From: Mucor racemosus
Lineage: Eukaryota > Mucoromycota > Mucoromycetes > Mucorales > Mucoraceae
DNA length: 64,000 bases
Assembly: GCA_027405735.1 (NCBI GenBank)
Contig: JAPEHQ010000001.1
Location: 1,364,001 to 1,428,000 of the forward strand
Direction of reading: 5' to 3'
Within the stretch, counting starts at the first letter, position 1. Each line of letters begins with the position of its first letter. The notes beneath the pieces were generated by a model that saw only the letters and a program-made list of their open reading frames with translations, was not told where the DNA came from and made no database searches. Positions 1 to 12,158 of this stretch are shown piece by piece. A program made the position numbers and the translations under genes.

Positions 1-1130
1 TGGGGCTTCATATCTCTAAAAACAATTAAGCTATACTAACATTTTTTAATAATAAAACTTACTTGTTTTAAAGCGCTCTATAACATATTTAAGTATAAAA
101 AAATTCTGAGCACTTTTATTTTTTTTTCTTTTTTTTTGACATTTTTGTAGTAGATTTCGAAATATTTGTTAAATTGAGTAGCGGTTTCTTTTTACTCATG
201 TCATTAAGCGCGTTGAGCTCTCTTGGATCCAATTTAGATTTTTTCAAAATATTGATTTTTCGTGAGATATTCTCAAAAATGTGTACAAAAAAAGGATACC
301 TTCATTTCCAGCTTCCATTTTTCCCTTATATACCCTCATCCCAAATTCTGAATCTGAAAAAAATTTGACAAAAATCCTCTTTTCTCTACAAAACGTGCAG
401 CTAGAAGGTTCAACAATAGCTCGATCGATAGATAATTTTTTTGCCCATCACTGCCATTTATTATATTTTAAATATGCTTATAAAAAGTGATGTGTATCTT
501 CAAAAAACCTCTAAAATTTCAATTGCATTTTACGCAAAATGTAATGTGAAACATTTATTTTAATTTTATTTAGATGGATGCATAATTCAAAGCTGTACAA
601 AAACTATTTAAGACGCTAGGTCGACTTACTTTGCGGCTCATGACCCATTAAACGATTATGTTTTTTGAATCATTTTTCATTGATTTCAACAAATAAATTT
701 TGGACCCCGTGATGATAGATTTTCAGCTGTGAAAAGAACTATTACTTTGATTATCTCGACGAAAAATCAATATTTTTTGCTGAAACAAAAAATGCAGATT
801 AGCTTAGAGTTGGATCTGTCTTGTGAATAACACAAAAAACCACTATCTTGATTTAGGCGCCCAATTTTCCATAATCAATTTTAGATCAATTTCGGTCAAT
901 GTTTTGCCAGTGCACTTATATTTTGATATTAACATTTCTATTTTCCAAGAGACAGAGAGATATCAATGGCCTATAGGAGAATGAAGGTGCATCTCTCTCC
1001 TTTAAAAATTTTACATAATTCGACTCAATATTGGGTCAAACTCAAAACATTCAAAACCTATTTAAAATCTGCTGCATCCACCGGTTAATTGTAGGATAAT
1101 GAACCTTCTGATTTGTAATCCTTATTGATA
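1..1130 (-). repeat. Repeat family Y, copy 1 (cut by window start)
   Basis: This stretch matches, with many point changes, the segments near 25.98-26.77 kb, 36.36-37.45 kb and 60.45-61.21 kb. All share a T-rich block followed by a segment whose minus strand is protein-like. In this copy the minus-strand frame is broken: the equivalent of GGAGATA reads GAGATA, and extra bases follow a run of A near 290. It is therefore a decayed copy. No gene is supported here. Confidence 0.8.
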
Positions 1131-1154
1131 AGAATTCAGCTAACTGATCTATGA

Positions 1155-1565
1155 TATTATTCTCGATTATTGTTGTATGCCACCAAGTACCATCCTTTAT
1201 TACCTTGTACAGTATCAATATATCTTACATCTTACACTCTATTGACTACGAAATGCATTGAAGTGCAAAGTTTTGATACCCGATATAAGAAACTCCTAGC
1301 ATACTAAGTTTGTCCAGCAATCAACAAGAACCCTTGGACCTCAATAATTATGACACCATATTATTTCATCTCAGCGGTTAACCAACAATCAATTAGCTAT
1401 CAAATCAATATCCAAGCACATTTAGCGCAGCATTAAAACAAGGTGACTCACAAGCTCTGAAAGCACGGTTAAATTATGATTGATCCATTTCAATCCATAG
1501 ATTATCATAAAACAGCTCTAATGGTTCAATAGTAGTGCCTTAAATTACATCTCAGGACCTCGATT
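1155..1565 (-). repeat. Repeat family P, inverted copy
   Basis: The reverse complement of this interval matches 5.34-5.72 kb, 27.95-28.64 kb and 62.70-63.36 kb. Shared text includes the block around TAATCTATGGAT and the block around TGGTGTCATAATT. Unlike the 28-kb and 63-kb copies it has no LTR inserted after GTGAGTTG, so it is an empty-site copy. Noncoding. Confidence 0.75.
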
Positions 1566-1568
1566 ATG

Positions 1569-3433
1569 AAAATATTTGTTTTCAAGCATAGCTACAATAA
1601 TAACTATGGTTTATAGACAAAAAATTAGATTATTCTTTTTTTGTTTCTATATCATTTGAAATTTTATTACTTTTCTGGAACATTTCGTGGGCTTGTATAG
1701 CCAGTTCTAGCTTTACATTGAGCAGATATAAATATTATTATTGCCTTCAATTTCATTTGGTAATCAAGCAATACGTTCAACACTACTACAGTAGTAAATA
1801 ATGGTATTTGATATTTGTTCTTAAAATGCAGTTAAATGAAAATATCAGTCTCTAATATAACAACTGCTACCTATATTAAAACCATTAGTCTCTTATGTTA
1901 GAATGTGTATTCAAATACAAGAAAAGAGTACCAGCTTGATAGTCTCATATGCCTTATCAAACGGTGAATATATCCTTGGAATATGAAAACAAAAAGAGAG
2001 AAACAACACACGTAGAAAAGGATTTTCAAGGCTTTACATTATTTAGTGCAATTAAAACCCTGCTAAATTGCTCATTTCAGCCAATGTAAAAGCAGAATTA
2101 CTGCACATGAACCATAAACTAAACAAAATAATAGGCGATATCTGTCATCATAGAAACATACATTTTTCTACCAGAAAAACCGTCTGTCATACAGTATGAT
2201 ACATTCATTAAAAAATTGCAAAAGCGAGCCCGCAGAGCGACGCCGTAATTGAGCATAGCAAGATTGAATGGTTAAGTCTCTTATACTATGGTATATATCT
2301 AAGTTTTAAATAAAAAAGTATTTCTTTTTTTAACTTTTCTTATATTTAACCACGTACAGTCTGAAAATTCAGTTTTTGTAGCGGACATTTTCGGGGATCA
2401 TTTCATCCTTACCAACACTCATGATTTTTATCAAAAAACAGAAAAATCAAATTTTGATACCAAAATCAACGTTTAAATATACTACATTGTGAGAGAAAAC
2501 TGTAGCTATAACTAATACGCATTTCATAAAAGCTTAATATTAAAAGTTTAATAATGAAACTTTGTACTTTTGGCCCAAAAACGGTTTTTTGATTAAAGGA
2601 TTTTCATGTTGTATTTTGCAATAAAAATGTTTATTATTTTTTATTGAGCAAATAGAGCGCTAAATTCTGCATATGTGTATATTTTTTGTTTTTATAATTG
2701 GTAGTGTAATTAACTCTAGATTTGCAAAACCAAAAAAAAAAAATTAAAAAATGTCAAAATTGATGATCTGGACAAAAATAATTTTCTAAATTAATATTCC
2801 GCTTATAAGCCTTATAAGTCTTAAAAATAAGTGATTTTATAATACTTGAGAACTTTTTCAAGAATTAATGATGCTGTACCCACTTGATTCAAGCTTATTA
2901 CTGTAAATCTTTATACATGTTAATATTGTGTGGTAGTTTATTTGTTGATAATATAGTTTTACTTTATAATTATTGCGTTAGAGGTAATTTACATTGATAC
3001 TACGGCCGACCTGTACTGCACAAGATGATTTCGTTGTGCCCAGCAGGTGGGCTGCACACTATAGCCTCAGCTGTTGTGCCCACTGAATATGGCTAAAAAG
3101 ATAACAAGATGCACACGGGTACAACAAAAGAAACTGCACACGAACACAATGCTAAGCCTGTATGTGCAGAATTATAGATTTTGTCCATGTGCATGACATT
3201 AATTCCATGTGTGCATAATAATAGCATTGCCCATAAGCATATCATTATTATTCCTATTTAAGCAGAATAATAAAATCTGATCATGAGCATAATGAGCTGA
3301 TCTTATGGGCACAAATTGGTTTGTAAATGAGCATCGTACCGTTCTCAAAATTCCATTGCATTTTTTTAGTGGAATGGGTTTTTAAATTACATTTTTTTAT
3401 TAATATAGATTATAAACAATAATACAATTCAAC
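1569..3433 (-). repeat. Left arm of a 1.87-kb inverted repeat (families Q and T)
   Basis: This arm is the near-perfect reverse complement of 5765-7632. Long stretches are identical, including a variant (ATCATACTGTATGACAG) that other Q copies in the window lack. The arm contains a T segment (about 2995-3433) and a Q segment (about 1569-2990). No coding frame is supported. Confidence 0.85.
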
Positions 3434-3911
3434 ACGTTCGTGGAATAGGTAGATATATTTACGGAAAAAAAGTATAAAAAACAATAGGAATTTGACTAGA
3501 TAACATTAAGGTTTTATTATCCAGTTAAATTCTACTTTTAGACTTTTGTAGCAGTAAATAAATGTCCTCTTCTTTATATAGTTTCATCAGAGAAATTAGG
3601 CAATCATTCCTAGGTCCATACATAGCCAATAATACCCCTTGTCAGATATAAGTCTTGATAATAGCCAATCAGTGCATTTATAGAGTTCATGGGTCCTTGA
3701 TCGTAATGGTGTGATTAGATCCACATTATTATGTTGATTGGTCTTTATTTATAAGCTGCTAGGATAGAAGCTCAGTAGAAAATTTATATTAATATGAATC
3801 AGCATATATATCATTTAGTAGTGTAATGTATATTTATGTCAGCTGTACTTTGATTAAAAATCAGATGAAATGGAGATCAATAAAGTGGGTAAATGTGTAC
3901 ATATTCTACAG
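3434..3911. other. Unassigned AT-rich spacer
   Basis: This stretch separates the left inverted-repeat arm from the LTR that starts at 3912. I see no gene, no RNA gene and no second copy of it in the window. Confidence 0.4.
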
Positions 3912-4638
3912 TGCAGTGGAATTACATACTAAAAACGCTTGATAAAAATAAAACAACCTAAATTCCAAGTGTCGCTCATAAAATATGATGCCACTTGAAA
4001 TGTGAACAACGATAATAAACAAACGCTTCAATTGAACACAATAACAAACGCATGCTAAAAATATGAAATACCCTTTTTGAACCATACATGTCGTGTAGAT
4101 GATAGCACCCTTGATCACGGCGCAATCAATTACACAAATGACATATATATCCAAACAGGATTCTATACAAATCAATAATGATAATAAACAAAGATATCAA
4201 TTTAGCCAACTACTCATCTATATCGAAGTTGCACTATCAATATAAATAAGATTCAAGCATATAAAAAAACTACCCCTTAAAAATCATGGTTACATAAAAT
4301 AGATATAACAGAAATAAACAAAACAACCATTTCCCAAAAGGTCGATATTTTCATACTTGACATACAATCCCTTATGGTCAGTGCTCTACACAATTTACCC
4401 CTTAAAATATCAAATCAATAACAGTGTACTCAAAACTGGAAGATTACTAAATATACATCCATTCAAGTCTGAAGGTATCCAAGTTTTCCAAATCACTATA
4501 AATACCCTCATACTTTTCAATTACTTTAACTCTTCAGAAATTTTTTGTAATAAAAACTTTAGCTGATTATAATTGTATTTCTACTGCTTTTATTTTTATA
4601 TTTTTTTATTTTAGTAAATAACATCGTTATTTACTGCA
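3912..4638 (+). mobile_element. Solo LTR, family L728 (TSD TACAG)
   Basis: A 727-bp element begins TGCAGTGGAATTAC and ends ATTTACTGCA, so it starts TG, ends CA and has short imperfect inverted termini. TACAG precedes it at 3907-3911 and follows it at 4639-4643. A second complete copy lies inverted at 27055-27782 and a truncated one at 35110-35657. The size, TG..CA ends and 5-bp duplication fit a solo LTR; a non-autonomous DNA element with 5-bp duplications cannot be excluded. Long open frames inside it are shared by copies but look like composition, not protein. Confidence 0.85.
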
Positions 4639-4654
4639 TACAGAACTAATGTTT

Positions 4655-5720
4655 TTAATATAGGTGGCATCTTATATATACTAGAGACTGATATTTTCAT
4701 TTAACCGCATTCTAAGATCAAATATCATTATTTTTTACTACTGTATTGTTGGACGTATTTCTTGATTACCAGATCAAATCGAAGGCAATAATATTTATAT
4801 CTATTCAGTAAAAAGCTAGAACTGACTACAAACTCACGAAATGTTCCAGGAAAGTGATAAAATTTCAAATGATATAGAAACACAAAAAAAAGAACAATTT
4901 AATGTCTTGCCTAATTATCATAGTTTTGGTTGTCCAGTATATATACTGTACTTTCTGTACTTGAAGACAAATCTTTTTACAGCTGACAATCGTAAACTAA
5001 TATAGTAAGTTTAAAGAAGGTTGATTTGTTTAAATGTTATGTGTGATAAAGTAACATCTATAATCTTAAGTTTGGCTTGCATAGAAATTTAAGCAGTAAG
5101 TGTTATTTAAGTTTATGCTCGAGGAAAAACCATTGTTGCTGTAAACATTATAGCTTTAACATATTTACAAATGATGATAATAGTAAATATATTGGCTCTT
5201 GTGTCGTATATTTTTAGGATTGATAAATAGTACTTAAAAAAGAATACAATTATAAAAGAATGAGTAATTAATCAGTTCTTCAACTGTATAATAAAAACAA
5301 GATATCGTTTATTTAGATGTAAAAGTATGGCCTTTTATATTGATTTGACATTGAGATCCTGAGATGTAATTTAAGGCACTATTGAACCATTGGATCTGTT
5401 TGATAGTAATCTATGGATTGAAATGGATCAATCATAATTTAACAGTTTTTGCAGAGCTTGTGAGTTGTCTTGTTTCAATGCTGCGCTAAATATGCTTGGA
5501 TGTTGATTTGATAACTACTTGATTGGTTAACTGCTGGGGTGAAATAATGTGGTGTCATAATTGAGGTCAAAGCGTTCTTGGTAATTACTGGATTAAACTT
5601 GATACGCTAGGAGTTTCTTATATCCGATATCAAGACTTGCACTTCAATACATGTCGTAGTCAATAGATTGTAAGATGTATTGATACTGTAGAAGGTGATA
5701 ATGTATGATACTAGTAGGTG
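4655..5720 (+). repeat. Q-family tail followed by P-family copy
   Basis: Positions 4655-5225 match the Q segments at 7.31-7.80 kb, 29.88-30.23 kb and 33.24-33.79 kb. Positions 5225-5720 match the P segments at 27.83-28.64 kb and 62.57-63.36 kb. The P copy here is uninterrupted (GTGAGTTGTCTTG at about 5460), which makes it an empty-site reference for the LTRs at 28086 and 62827. Noncoding. Confidence 0.75.
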
Positions 5721-6196
5721 GAATACAACATCTTGCATGTATTGCTCTACAGCAACAACGTATTGAATTGTATTATTGTTTATAATCTATATTAATAAAA
5801 AAATGTAATTTAAAAACCCATTCCACTAAAAAAATGCAATGGAATTTTGAGAACGGTACGATGCTCATTTACAAACCAATTTGTGCCCATAAGATCAGCT
5901 CATTATGCTCATGATCAGATTTTATTATTCTGCTTAAATAGGAATAATAATGATATGCTTATGGGCAATGCTATTATTATGCACACATGGAATTAATGTC
6001 ATGCACATGGACAAAATCTATAATTCTGCACATACAGGCTTAGCATTGTGTTCGTGTGCAGTTTCTTTTGTTGTACCCGTGTGCATCTTGTTATCTTTTT
6101 AGCCATATTCAGTGGGCACAACAGCTGAGGCTATAGTGTGCAGCCCACCTGCTGGGCACAACGAAATCATCTTGTGCAGTACAGGTCGGCCGTAGT
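5720..6196 (-). repeat. Repeat family T copy
   Basis: The T unit runs from about CTTGCATGTATTGCTC to GGCCGTAGT and is marked by many TGTGCA/TGCACA and GGGCACA/TGTGCCC words. Other copies lie at about 2995-3433 (inverted), 8190-9003, 34285-34762, and partially at 9685-9855 and 30231 onward. No protein is encoded. Confidence 0.75.
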
Positions 6197-7632
6197 ATCA
6201 ATGTAAATTACCTCTAACGCAATAATTATAAAGTAAAACTATATTATCAACAAATAAACTACCACACAATATTAACATGTATAAAGATTTACAGTAATAA
6301 GCTTGAATCAAGTGGGTACAGCATCATTAATTCTTGAAAAAGTTCTCAAGTATTATAAAATCACTTATTTTTAAGACTTATAAGGCTTATAAGCGGAATA
6401 TTAATTTAGAAAATTATTTTTGTCCAGATCATCAATTTTGACATTTTTTAATTTTTTTTTTTTGGTTTTGCAAATCTAGAGTTAATTACACTACCAATTA
6501 TAAAAACAAAAAATATACACATATGCAGAATTTAGCGCTCTATTTGCTCAATAAAAAATAATAAACATTTTTATTGCAAAATACAACATGAAAATCCTTT
6601 AATCAAAAAACCGTTTTTGGGCCAAAAGTACAAAGTTTCATTATTAAACTTTTAATATTAAGCTTTTATGAAATGCGTATTAGTTATAGCTACAGTTTTC
6701 TCTCACAATGTAGTATATTTAAACGTTGATTTGGTATCAAAATTTGATTTTTCTGTTTTTTGATAAAAATCATGAGTGTTGGTAAGGATGAAATGATCCC
6801 CGAAAATGTCCGCTACAAAAACTGAATTTTCAGACTGTACGTGGTTAAATATAAGAAAAGTTAAAAAAAGAAATACTTTTTTATTTAAAACTTAGATATA
6901 TACCATAGTATAAGAGACTTAACCATTCAATCTTGCTATGCTCAATTACGGCGTCGCTCTGCGGGCTCGCTTTTGCAATTTTTTAATGAATGTATCATAC
7001 TGTATGACAGACGGTTTTTCTGGTAGAAAAATGTATGTTTCTATGATGACAGATATCGCCTATTATTTTGTTTAGTTTATGGTTCATGTGCAGTAATTCT
7101 GCTTTTACATTGGCTGAAATGAGCAATTTAGCAGGGTTTTAATTGCACTAAATAATGTAAAGCCTTGGAAATCCTTTTCTACGTGTGTTGTTTCTCTCTT
7201 TTTGTTTTCATATTCCAAGGATATATTCACCGTTTGATAAGGCATATGAGACTATCAAGCTGGTACTCTTTTCTTGTATTTGAATACACATTCTAACATA
7301 AGAGACTAATGGTTTTAATATAGGTAGCAGTTGTTATATTAGAGACTGATATTTTCATTTAACTGCATTTTAAGAACAAATATCAAATACCATTATTTAC
7401 TACTGTAGTAGTGTTGAACGTATTGCTTGATTACCAAATGAAATTGAAGGCAATAATAATATTTATATCTGCTCAATGTAAAGCTAGAACTGGCTATACA
7501 AGCCCACGAAATGTTCCAGAAAAGTAATAAAATTTCAAATGATATAGAAACAAAAAAAGAATAATCTAATTTTTTGTCTATAAACCATAGTTATTATTGT
7601 AGCTATGCTTGAAAACAAATATTTTCATAGTT
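5765..7632 (+). repeat. Right arm of the 1.87-kb inverted repeat
   Basis: This is the reverse complement of 1569-3433, with a spacer of about 2.3 kb between the arms. Differences are rare: for example one T is missing in GATTTGGTATC at about 6730 compared with the left arm. Other Q copies in the window differ far more from either arm. Noncoding. Confidence 0.85.
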
Positions 7633-8210
7633 GACAATCGTAAACTAAAATAGTAAGGTTAAAGAAGGCCAATTTGTTTAAATTTCATGTGTGATAAAGT
7701 AACATATATAACCTTGGATTTTGCTTGCATATAAATTTAAGCAGTAAGGTTTATTTAAGTTTATGCTCGAGTAAAAACCATTGTTGCTGTAAACATTATT
7801 GTAATAGATCAATTGGTTGTTAAACTGGATATATAATATGGAAGATTATATGTCTGACTTTGATTCTATGATTGGATATGAGAGGTTGGTGTTACTAATT
7901 GTAATTGCTATTACTAGTATACGATTATTACCTATGATTGATTATATGGAGTTATATAATAATTGGTTATAAGTAACAATGATAAATAATTAATAATATA
8001 TATTTATTCGGATTGTGGTTATAAATATAATAAGAGGAAAGGAAAGAACAAATAAATTCACTAATGTGCAATTGATCCGTTCTTGGTTGTTATTTATATG
8101 TGCAATTTGCTTATGTAATGTAACTGGATCATTACAATTATAGCTATAAACATATTTGCAAATGGTGATAATCGTAAATACTGTATATTGGCTCTTGTAT
8201 GTATTGCTCT
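7633..8210 (+). repeat. Q-family tail, interrupted by a solo LTR
   Basis: The sequence continues the Q tail seen at 4990-5210 and 33.58-33.79 kb. It is split by the element at 7800-8136. With that element removed, the order matches the other copies (GTAAACATTAT, then AGCT). Confidence 0.7.
7800..8136. mobile_element. Solo LTR, 337 bp (TSD ATTAT)
   Basis: The element begins TGTAATAGATC and ends GGATCATTACA, giving TG..CA ends with an inverted TGTAAT. ATTAT flanks it on both sides (7795-7799, 8137-8141). The uninterrupted host repeat is present at about 5150 and 33745 as GTAAACATTATAGCT. No internal region or primer-binding site accompanies it. Confidence 0.85.
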
Positions 8211-9003
8211 ATATCAACAATGCATTGAATTGTATTGTCTATAATCTATATTAATAAAGACAAATGTAATTTAAAACCCATTCCACTAAAAAAATGCAAT
8301 GAAATTTTGAGAGCTGCACGATGCTCATGTACAAACCAATTTGTGCCCATACGATCAGCTCATTATGCTCATGGTCAGGTTTTATTATTCTGCTTAAATA
8401 GGAATAATTGTTGCATCCACAGATCTGGGTGCATTCCTTGGTTAAGATTACGACACAGTTTGATATGTTAAGTTCTACATTGCTGTGTATTATGTTATGA
8501 AGCTCCGTGTATGCAGGAATATGGAACTTGTGTGTGTCACCTAGATTTGATTGGATATATGTATATATATAAATAGACTCATTTAAACAGGTCATATAAT
8601 TAGAGAATGTGAATATAAAAGAAGATGGTTCGATCTTATAATAAAGTTCTTTAGTTTTAGTGTGCTCTTTCATTTTATAACAGTTTTCCTTTATTTTTAT
8701 TAAATGATTCAGTACATATTTTAGCTTTGAGATTGATATAATCTCCTGACGTAACAATAATGATATGCTTATGGGCAATGCTACTATTATACGCACATGG
8801 GATTAATGTCATGCACATGGACAAAATCTATAATTCTGTACATACAGGCTTAGCATTGTGCTCGTGTGCAGTTTCTTTTGTTCTGCCCGTGTGCATCTTG
8901 TTATCTCTTTAGCCATATTCAGTGGGCACAACAGTTTAGGTCATAGTGTGCAGCCCACCTGGGCACAACGAAATCATCTTGTGCAGCACAGGTTGGCCGT
9001 AGT
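8190..9003 (-). repeat. Repeat family T copy, split by a solo LTR
   Basis: The outer parts (8190-8408 and 8757-9003) align with the T copy at 5720-6196. The middle is a foreign element. The long open frame across this region crosses both repeats and is not a gene. Confidence 0.75.
8409..8756. mobile_element. Solo LTR, 348 bp (TSD ATAAT)
   Basis: The element starts TGTTGCATCC and ends GACGTAACA (TG..CA, imperfect inverted ends). ATAAT occurs at 8404-8408 and again at 8757-8761. The intact T copy at about 5943 gives the uninterrupted host sequence. I see only one copy in this window. Confidence 0.8.
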
Positions 9004-9354
9004 GCTATATACTGATTTTGACAGTTTTAGCAACTATTTCTAATTTTATAATGGCTTGACGAGTCATCAAACCTACTAGTAGAAAAAACTGGGCGCTACT
9101 TGATTTATAAAAATTTTAGAAGAATATTTAAAACAATTCATATAAATGTGTTTTATATTCATTTTTAAAGAAGTTTAGGTTTCAAATATTGATTTAAGTA
9201 ACCGTAAACAAACAAATATTAGAAAATAAAAAATCTTTGCTTCTTGAATGAGCTGATTTACTTTATGTATTGATACTGTAGAAAGTGATAACATATGGTA
9301 CTTGGTGGAATACAACATTGTATATGATTCATATTTTTGCCAATGGTCACTCTT
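9004..9354. other. Spacer with a short P-family remnant
   Basis: Positions about 9262-9320 match the end of family P (around TTGATACTGTAGAA). The rest is AT-rich without recognisable content. Confidence 0.45.
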
Positions 9355-9686
9355 CCAAAAAAAAAGCCGAACAATCTCCAGAAGCGGCGATCTAATGATA
9401 TTTCCAAGCTTTAAATCTCTAGAAAAAATTACCGGACAGCCCGGACACGGTTGTTTAAATATTCCAAGCAGCTATAATATGCAGGTATCGAAATTTCATA
9501 CAAAAATTAAGGCTCGGCTGTATTTCTATTAATTATTCAAAGGCTTATTTTAAGTAAAGCATAAATACAACCTACAACATTATTAGCCTAATAACGGATT
9601 TAACTTGAAAAGTATAAGATAATACAACCGGATTCAAAAAAAGTCCATAAAATCACAAATTTAAAGGATTTATATATAAAAGCACC
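9355..9686 (+). repeat. Repeat family Z copy
   Basis: This segment is the reverse complement of about 34764-35098. It is unusually GC-richer at one end (AAGCGGCGATCTAATG, ACAGCCCGGACACGG). In both places its other end abuts a T end, so Z and T look like parts of one larger unit. No coding capacity is convincing. Confidence 0.7.
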
Positions 9687-9855
9687 ACGGCCGACTTGTG
9701 CTGCACAAAATGATTTTGTTGTGTCCAGGTGGGCTGCACGCTATAGCCTGAGCTGTTGTTGTGCACACTAAATAATGACTAAAAGATAACAAGATGCACA
9801 CGGGCACAACAAAAAAAACTGCACATGAGCATAACGAAAAGCCTGTATGTGTAGA
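9687..9855 (+). repeat. Repeat family T, truncated end
   Basis: The interval starts CACGGCCGACTTGTGCTGCA and matches the terminal 170 bp of other T copies, then stops being similar near 9855. Confidence 0.7.
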
Positions 9856-10464
9856 ATTATACATCAGAAAACCTCTAGAATCAAGCGAGATATAGTAATG
9901 CAAATAAAAGCTAGATACCTTTCACATATTATAATAATATGTGAAGATATATACAAGTATATTATACTTAGAAATTAATTATACTTGTTTCATTGATTAA
10001 ATCAATCAATTTTTGAGCAATATTACGTTTTTGGATACGAAGAATGCTAGAGACTTCTCAACACTTTTGAAGCTAATACATATTTTTATCATGAATTGTG
10101 TATATCTTCGTTTGGTGCATCAACATCTCAAAATCTAATGAAGCTATTATTCATGATTAACAAACAGACATTTTTGTGTGTTTTTTTTACAAATGATGCT
10201 AAAATGTACGAATATAACTATCGCACTAACTTTGGCGGACCAAATGTAATTGCAACAAACTATACCCTTAGATATTTTGAAATCGATATTGATTTAAGAT
10301 ATAGATACGTATATATATATGTACTTCGGCAAATATTGCCATTCATTAAATCACTAATTCTGATACGTATCTTTTTTATAGGCGACTATTCAAATATATG
10401 TATGTAAAAAAATCAAATCGTTTAGTAGAGACAATGCGAAGGATTTATTGAAGATGTATACATA
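9856..10464. other. Intergenic, no gene seen
   Basis: AT-rich sequence downstream of the CDP-DAG synthase stop codon. The open frame at 10096-10407 has no recognisable family and low-complexity composition. It would serve as the 3' flank of the minus-strand gene that ends at 10465. Confidence 0.4.
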
Positions 10465-11624
10465 TTATGACTGTGTAATATAGCTGTAATAGACATACGT
10501 AAAGGCGGCCATAAATAACTGACAATCAACACGATCTGTAAGCCCACCATGGCCAGGAATCCAACTAGCAAAATCTTTAATATCAGCTGCCCGTTTAAGA
10601 GCACTGGCAAAGAAACCGCCAAATGGAGCAAAGGTTGAAGCATATAATGCCATTACAACTCCATGAAATCTTATGTTTTTGTATATTCCTACGCTCTGAT
10701 GAAAAATGTTTGTTGATATATAGAGGTTACAACGCATTATTTAGAAACTTACATCGTCAACAATTAACCTATCAAAATTACAGAGCAGACCTGAGAGCTG
10801 CATGAAATGTGTACATTAATATTTAAGAATGTTATACATACACGAATATAAAGCACTTACAATGTATCCAAACAAGACAGTGATAACAAGTGCACCAATA
10901 AAGCCTTCGGCTGTTTTGCTTGGGCTCAAACCAATTAGTTTTATTTTACCCCAACGACTACCACAATAATAAGCAGCTGAATCATTACATATAACCAAGA
11001 AACAAGGAAAAATAAACCAAAACAATCCACCTCTGGCGATATTCCATTGAATGATTGCGGGCTGTGCTAAAGTACAAAGGATAGAGAGATGAACCCAGGA
11101 CTGATGCGCAAGCCGTTGACCCAATTTCGAACTAGAACTGGCCCGATTTAATGCGAACACGACCCAAAAAGTAAACCCTACGTTTCAGGTTTTGGCATGC
11201 TGTTAACAAAGTATGAATAATATTAGCTTACATTGGGTATAGAGCATAAACCACATGAATGAATTTGCATTGCCAAGCCATAGCACGTCAATCAAGCAAA
11301 GAAAAGCAATAGCGAATAATGACCTATTCAATGTCATATCGATTAGAGATGCAAAAGGAGTATATACATAGTTTATTTACCAATCAAGATATATCTGATC
11401 TTTTTCAAGATGTACATTGTTAATGGTCAAACGGATCCTTTGTAGCTCCTATTTTTACATATATTGTAAGCACATGCAAATGTATATACAATGAAATTAT
11501 TAAATCTAACATGAAATACTTTTGCTTGAATGGTAGACATTAAAACAAAGATCAATTTCTCTTTTCCAGATAAAAGAATGGCCAATACAAATGAAGCCAT
11601 GGCTACACCGGCTACTAATCTCAT
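10465..11624 (-). CDS. CDS1: Phosphatidate cytidylyltransferase (CDP-diacylglycerol synthase), N-terminus unresolved
   Basis: This integral membrane enzyme joins CTP and phosphatidic acid to give CDP-diacylglycerol, precursor of phosphatidylinositol and phosphatidylserine in the ER. Exons on the minus strand: 11624-11511 (from an in-frame ATG), 11448-11381, 11323-11232, 11177-10861, 10797-10753 and 10695-10465; all phases agree. Hydrophobic segments alternate along the protein. The family signature is complete near the C-terminus: SALKRAADIKDF followed by IPGHGGLTDRVD. LVICND and SPSKTAEGFIGA are also typical. Fungal homologues have a longer N-terminal part. The frame is open upstream of the chosen ATG toward a possible acceptor (TACAG) at about 11637-11641, so a 5' exon probably lies within 11.65-12.0 kb, but I could not fix it. 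It is divergent from the CAF1 gene. Confidence 0.88.
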
Positions 11625-12158
11625 TTTTTGAAACAAAAGACTGTATTGAAATCAAAGCATTATAGCTTTAGTTTTTATATGATTTCTATGATGATTTCCA
11701 TCAAGATTAAATCAGGAATAAAATCATACATCATGCAACAGCATTGAAGCCTGAATTTTTCTTCTTTTAATGATTGTTTTTATTCAATTTTTTTCCCACT
11801 TTCTGACTGATTAAAGCCTTTATTATACCTTCTTTATGATGAACGATGAATCGCATAATGAAGTTGTATCAGATCATAAATCCTAAAGCAATGCGTGAGT
11901 TAAAATACCTTATTGTCAGGAGTCACGTACTATATGACGTCGAGTGAACGAAAAAATTGAAGCACACCACACACACACACACACACCACATACTTCCTGA
12001 ATACACTCGCAATATAATATCACTTACACAAAAAAAAAAGCAAAAGGGAGAACAAATAATAAAGAGCTCCTTTTAGTTTCTTTCTTTTTTCCTATTTTAA
12101 ACTTTTATTATACTGATAAACAAAAACTAGTTTCTTTATATTACGTTATAGAATAAGA
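11625..12158. promoter_or_regulatory. Divergent intergenic region between CDS1 and CAF1
   Basis: About 530 bp separate the two divergently read genes. It should hold both promoters and probably a first exon of the CDP-DAG synthase gene. A CA dinucleotide tract lies at about 11962-11990. No clear TATA element is asserted. Confidence 0.45.
11962..11990. repeat. (CA)n microsatellite
   Basis: A run of CA dinucleotides with two CCA interruptions lies in the divergent promoter region. Confidence 0.9.

Noticed and set aside
3906..4175. Cys/Ile-rich open frame repeated at 27519-27836
   Set aside because: It lies inside the 728-bp LTR-like element; similarity reflects element homology. The frame is partly broken in the third copy and has no protein-like motifs.
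8251..8796. 181-codon open frame on the minus strand
   Set aside because: It runs through a T repeat and the LTR nested in it, so it is a chance fusion; no recognisable domain.
10096..10407. 103-codon open frame upstream of the CDP-DAG synthase 3' end
   Set aside because: AT-driven composition, no family resemblance, no splice context.
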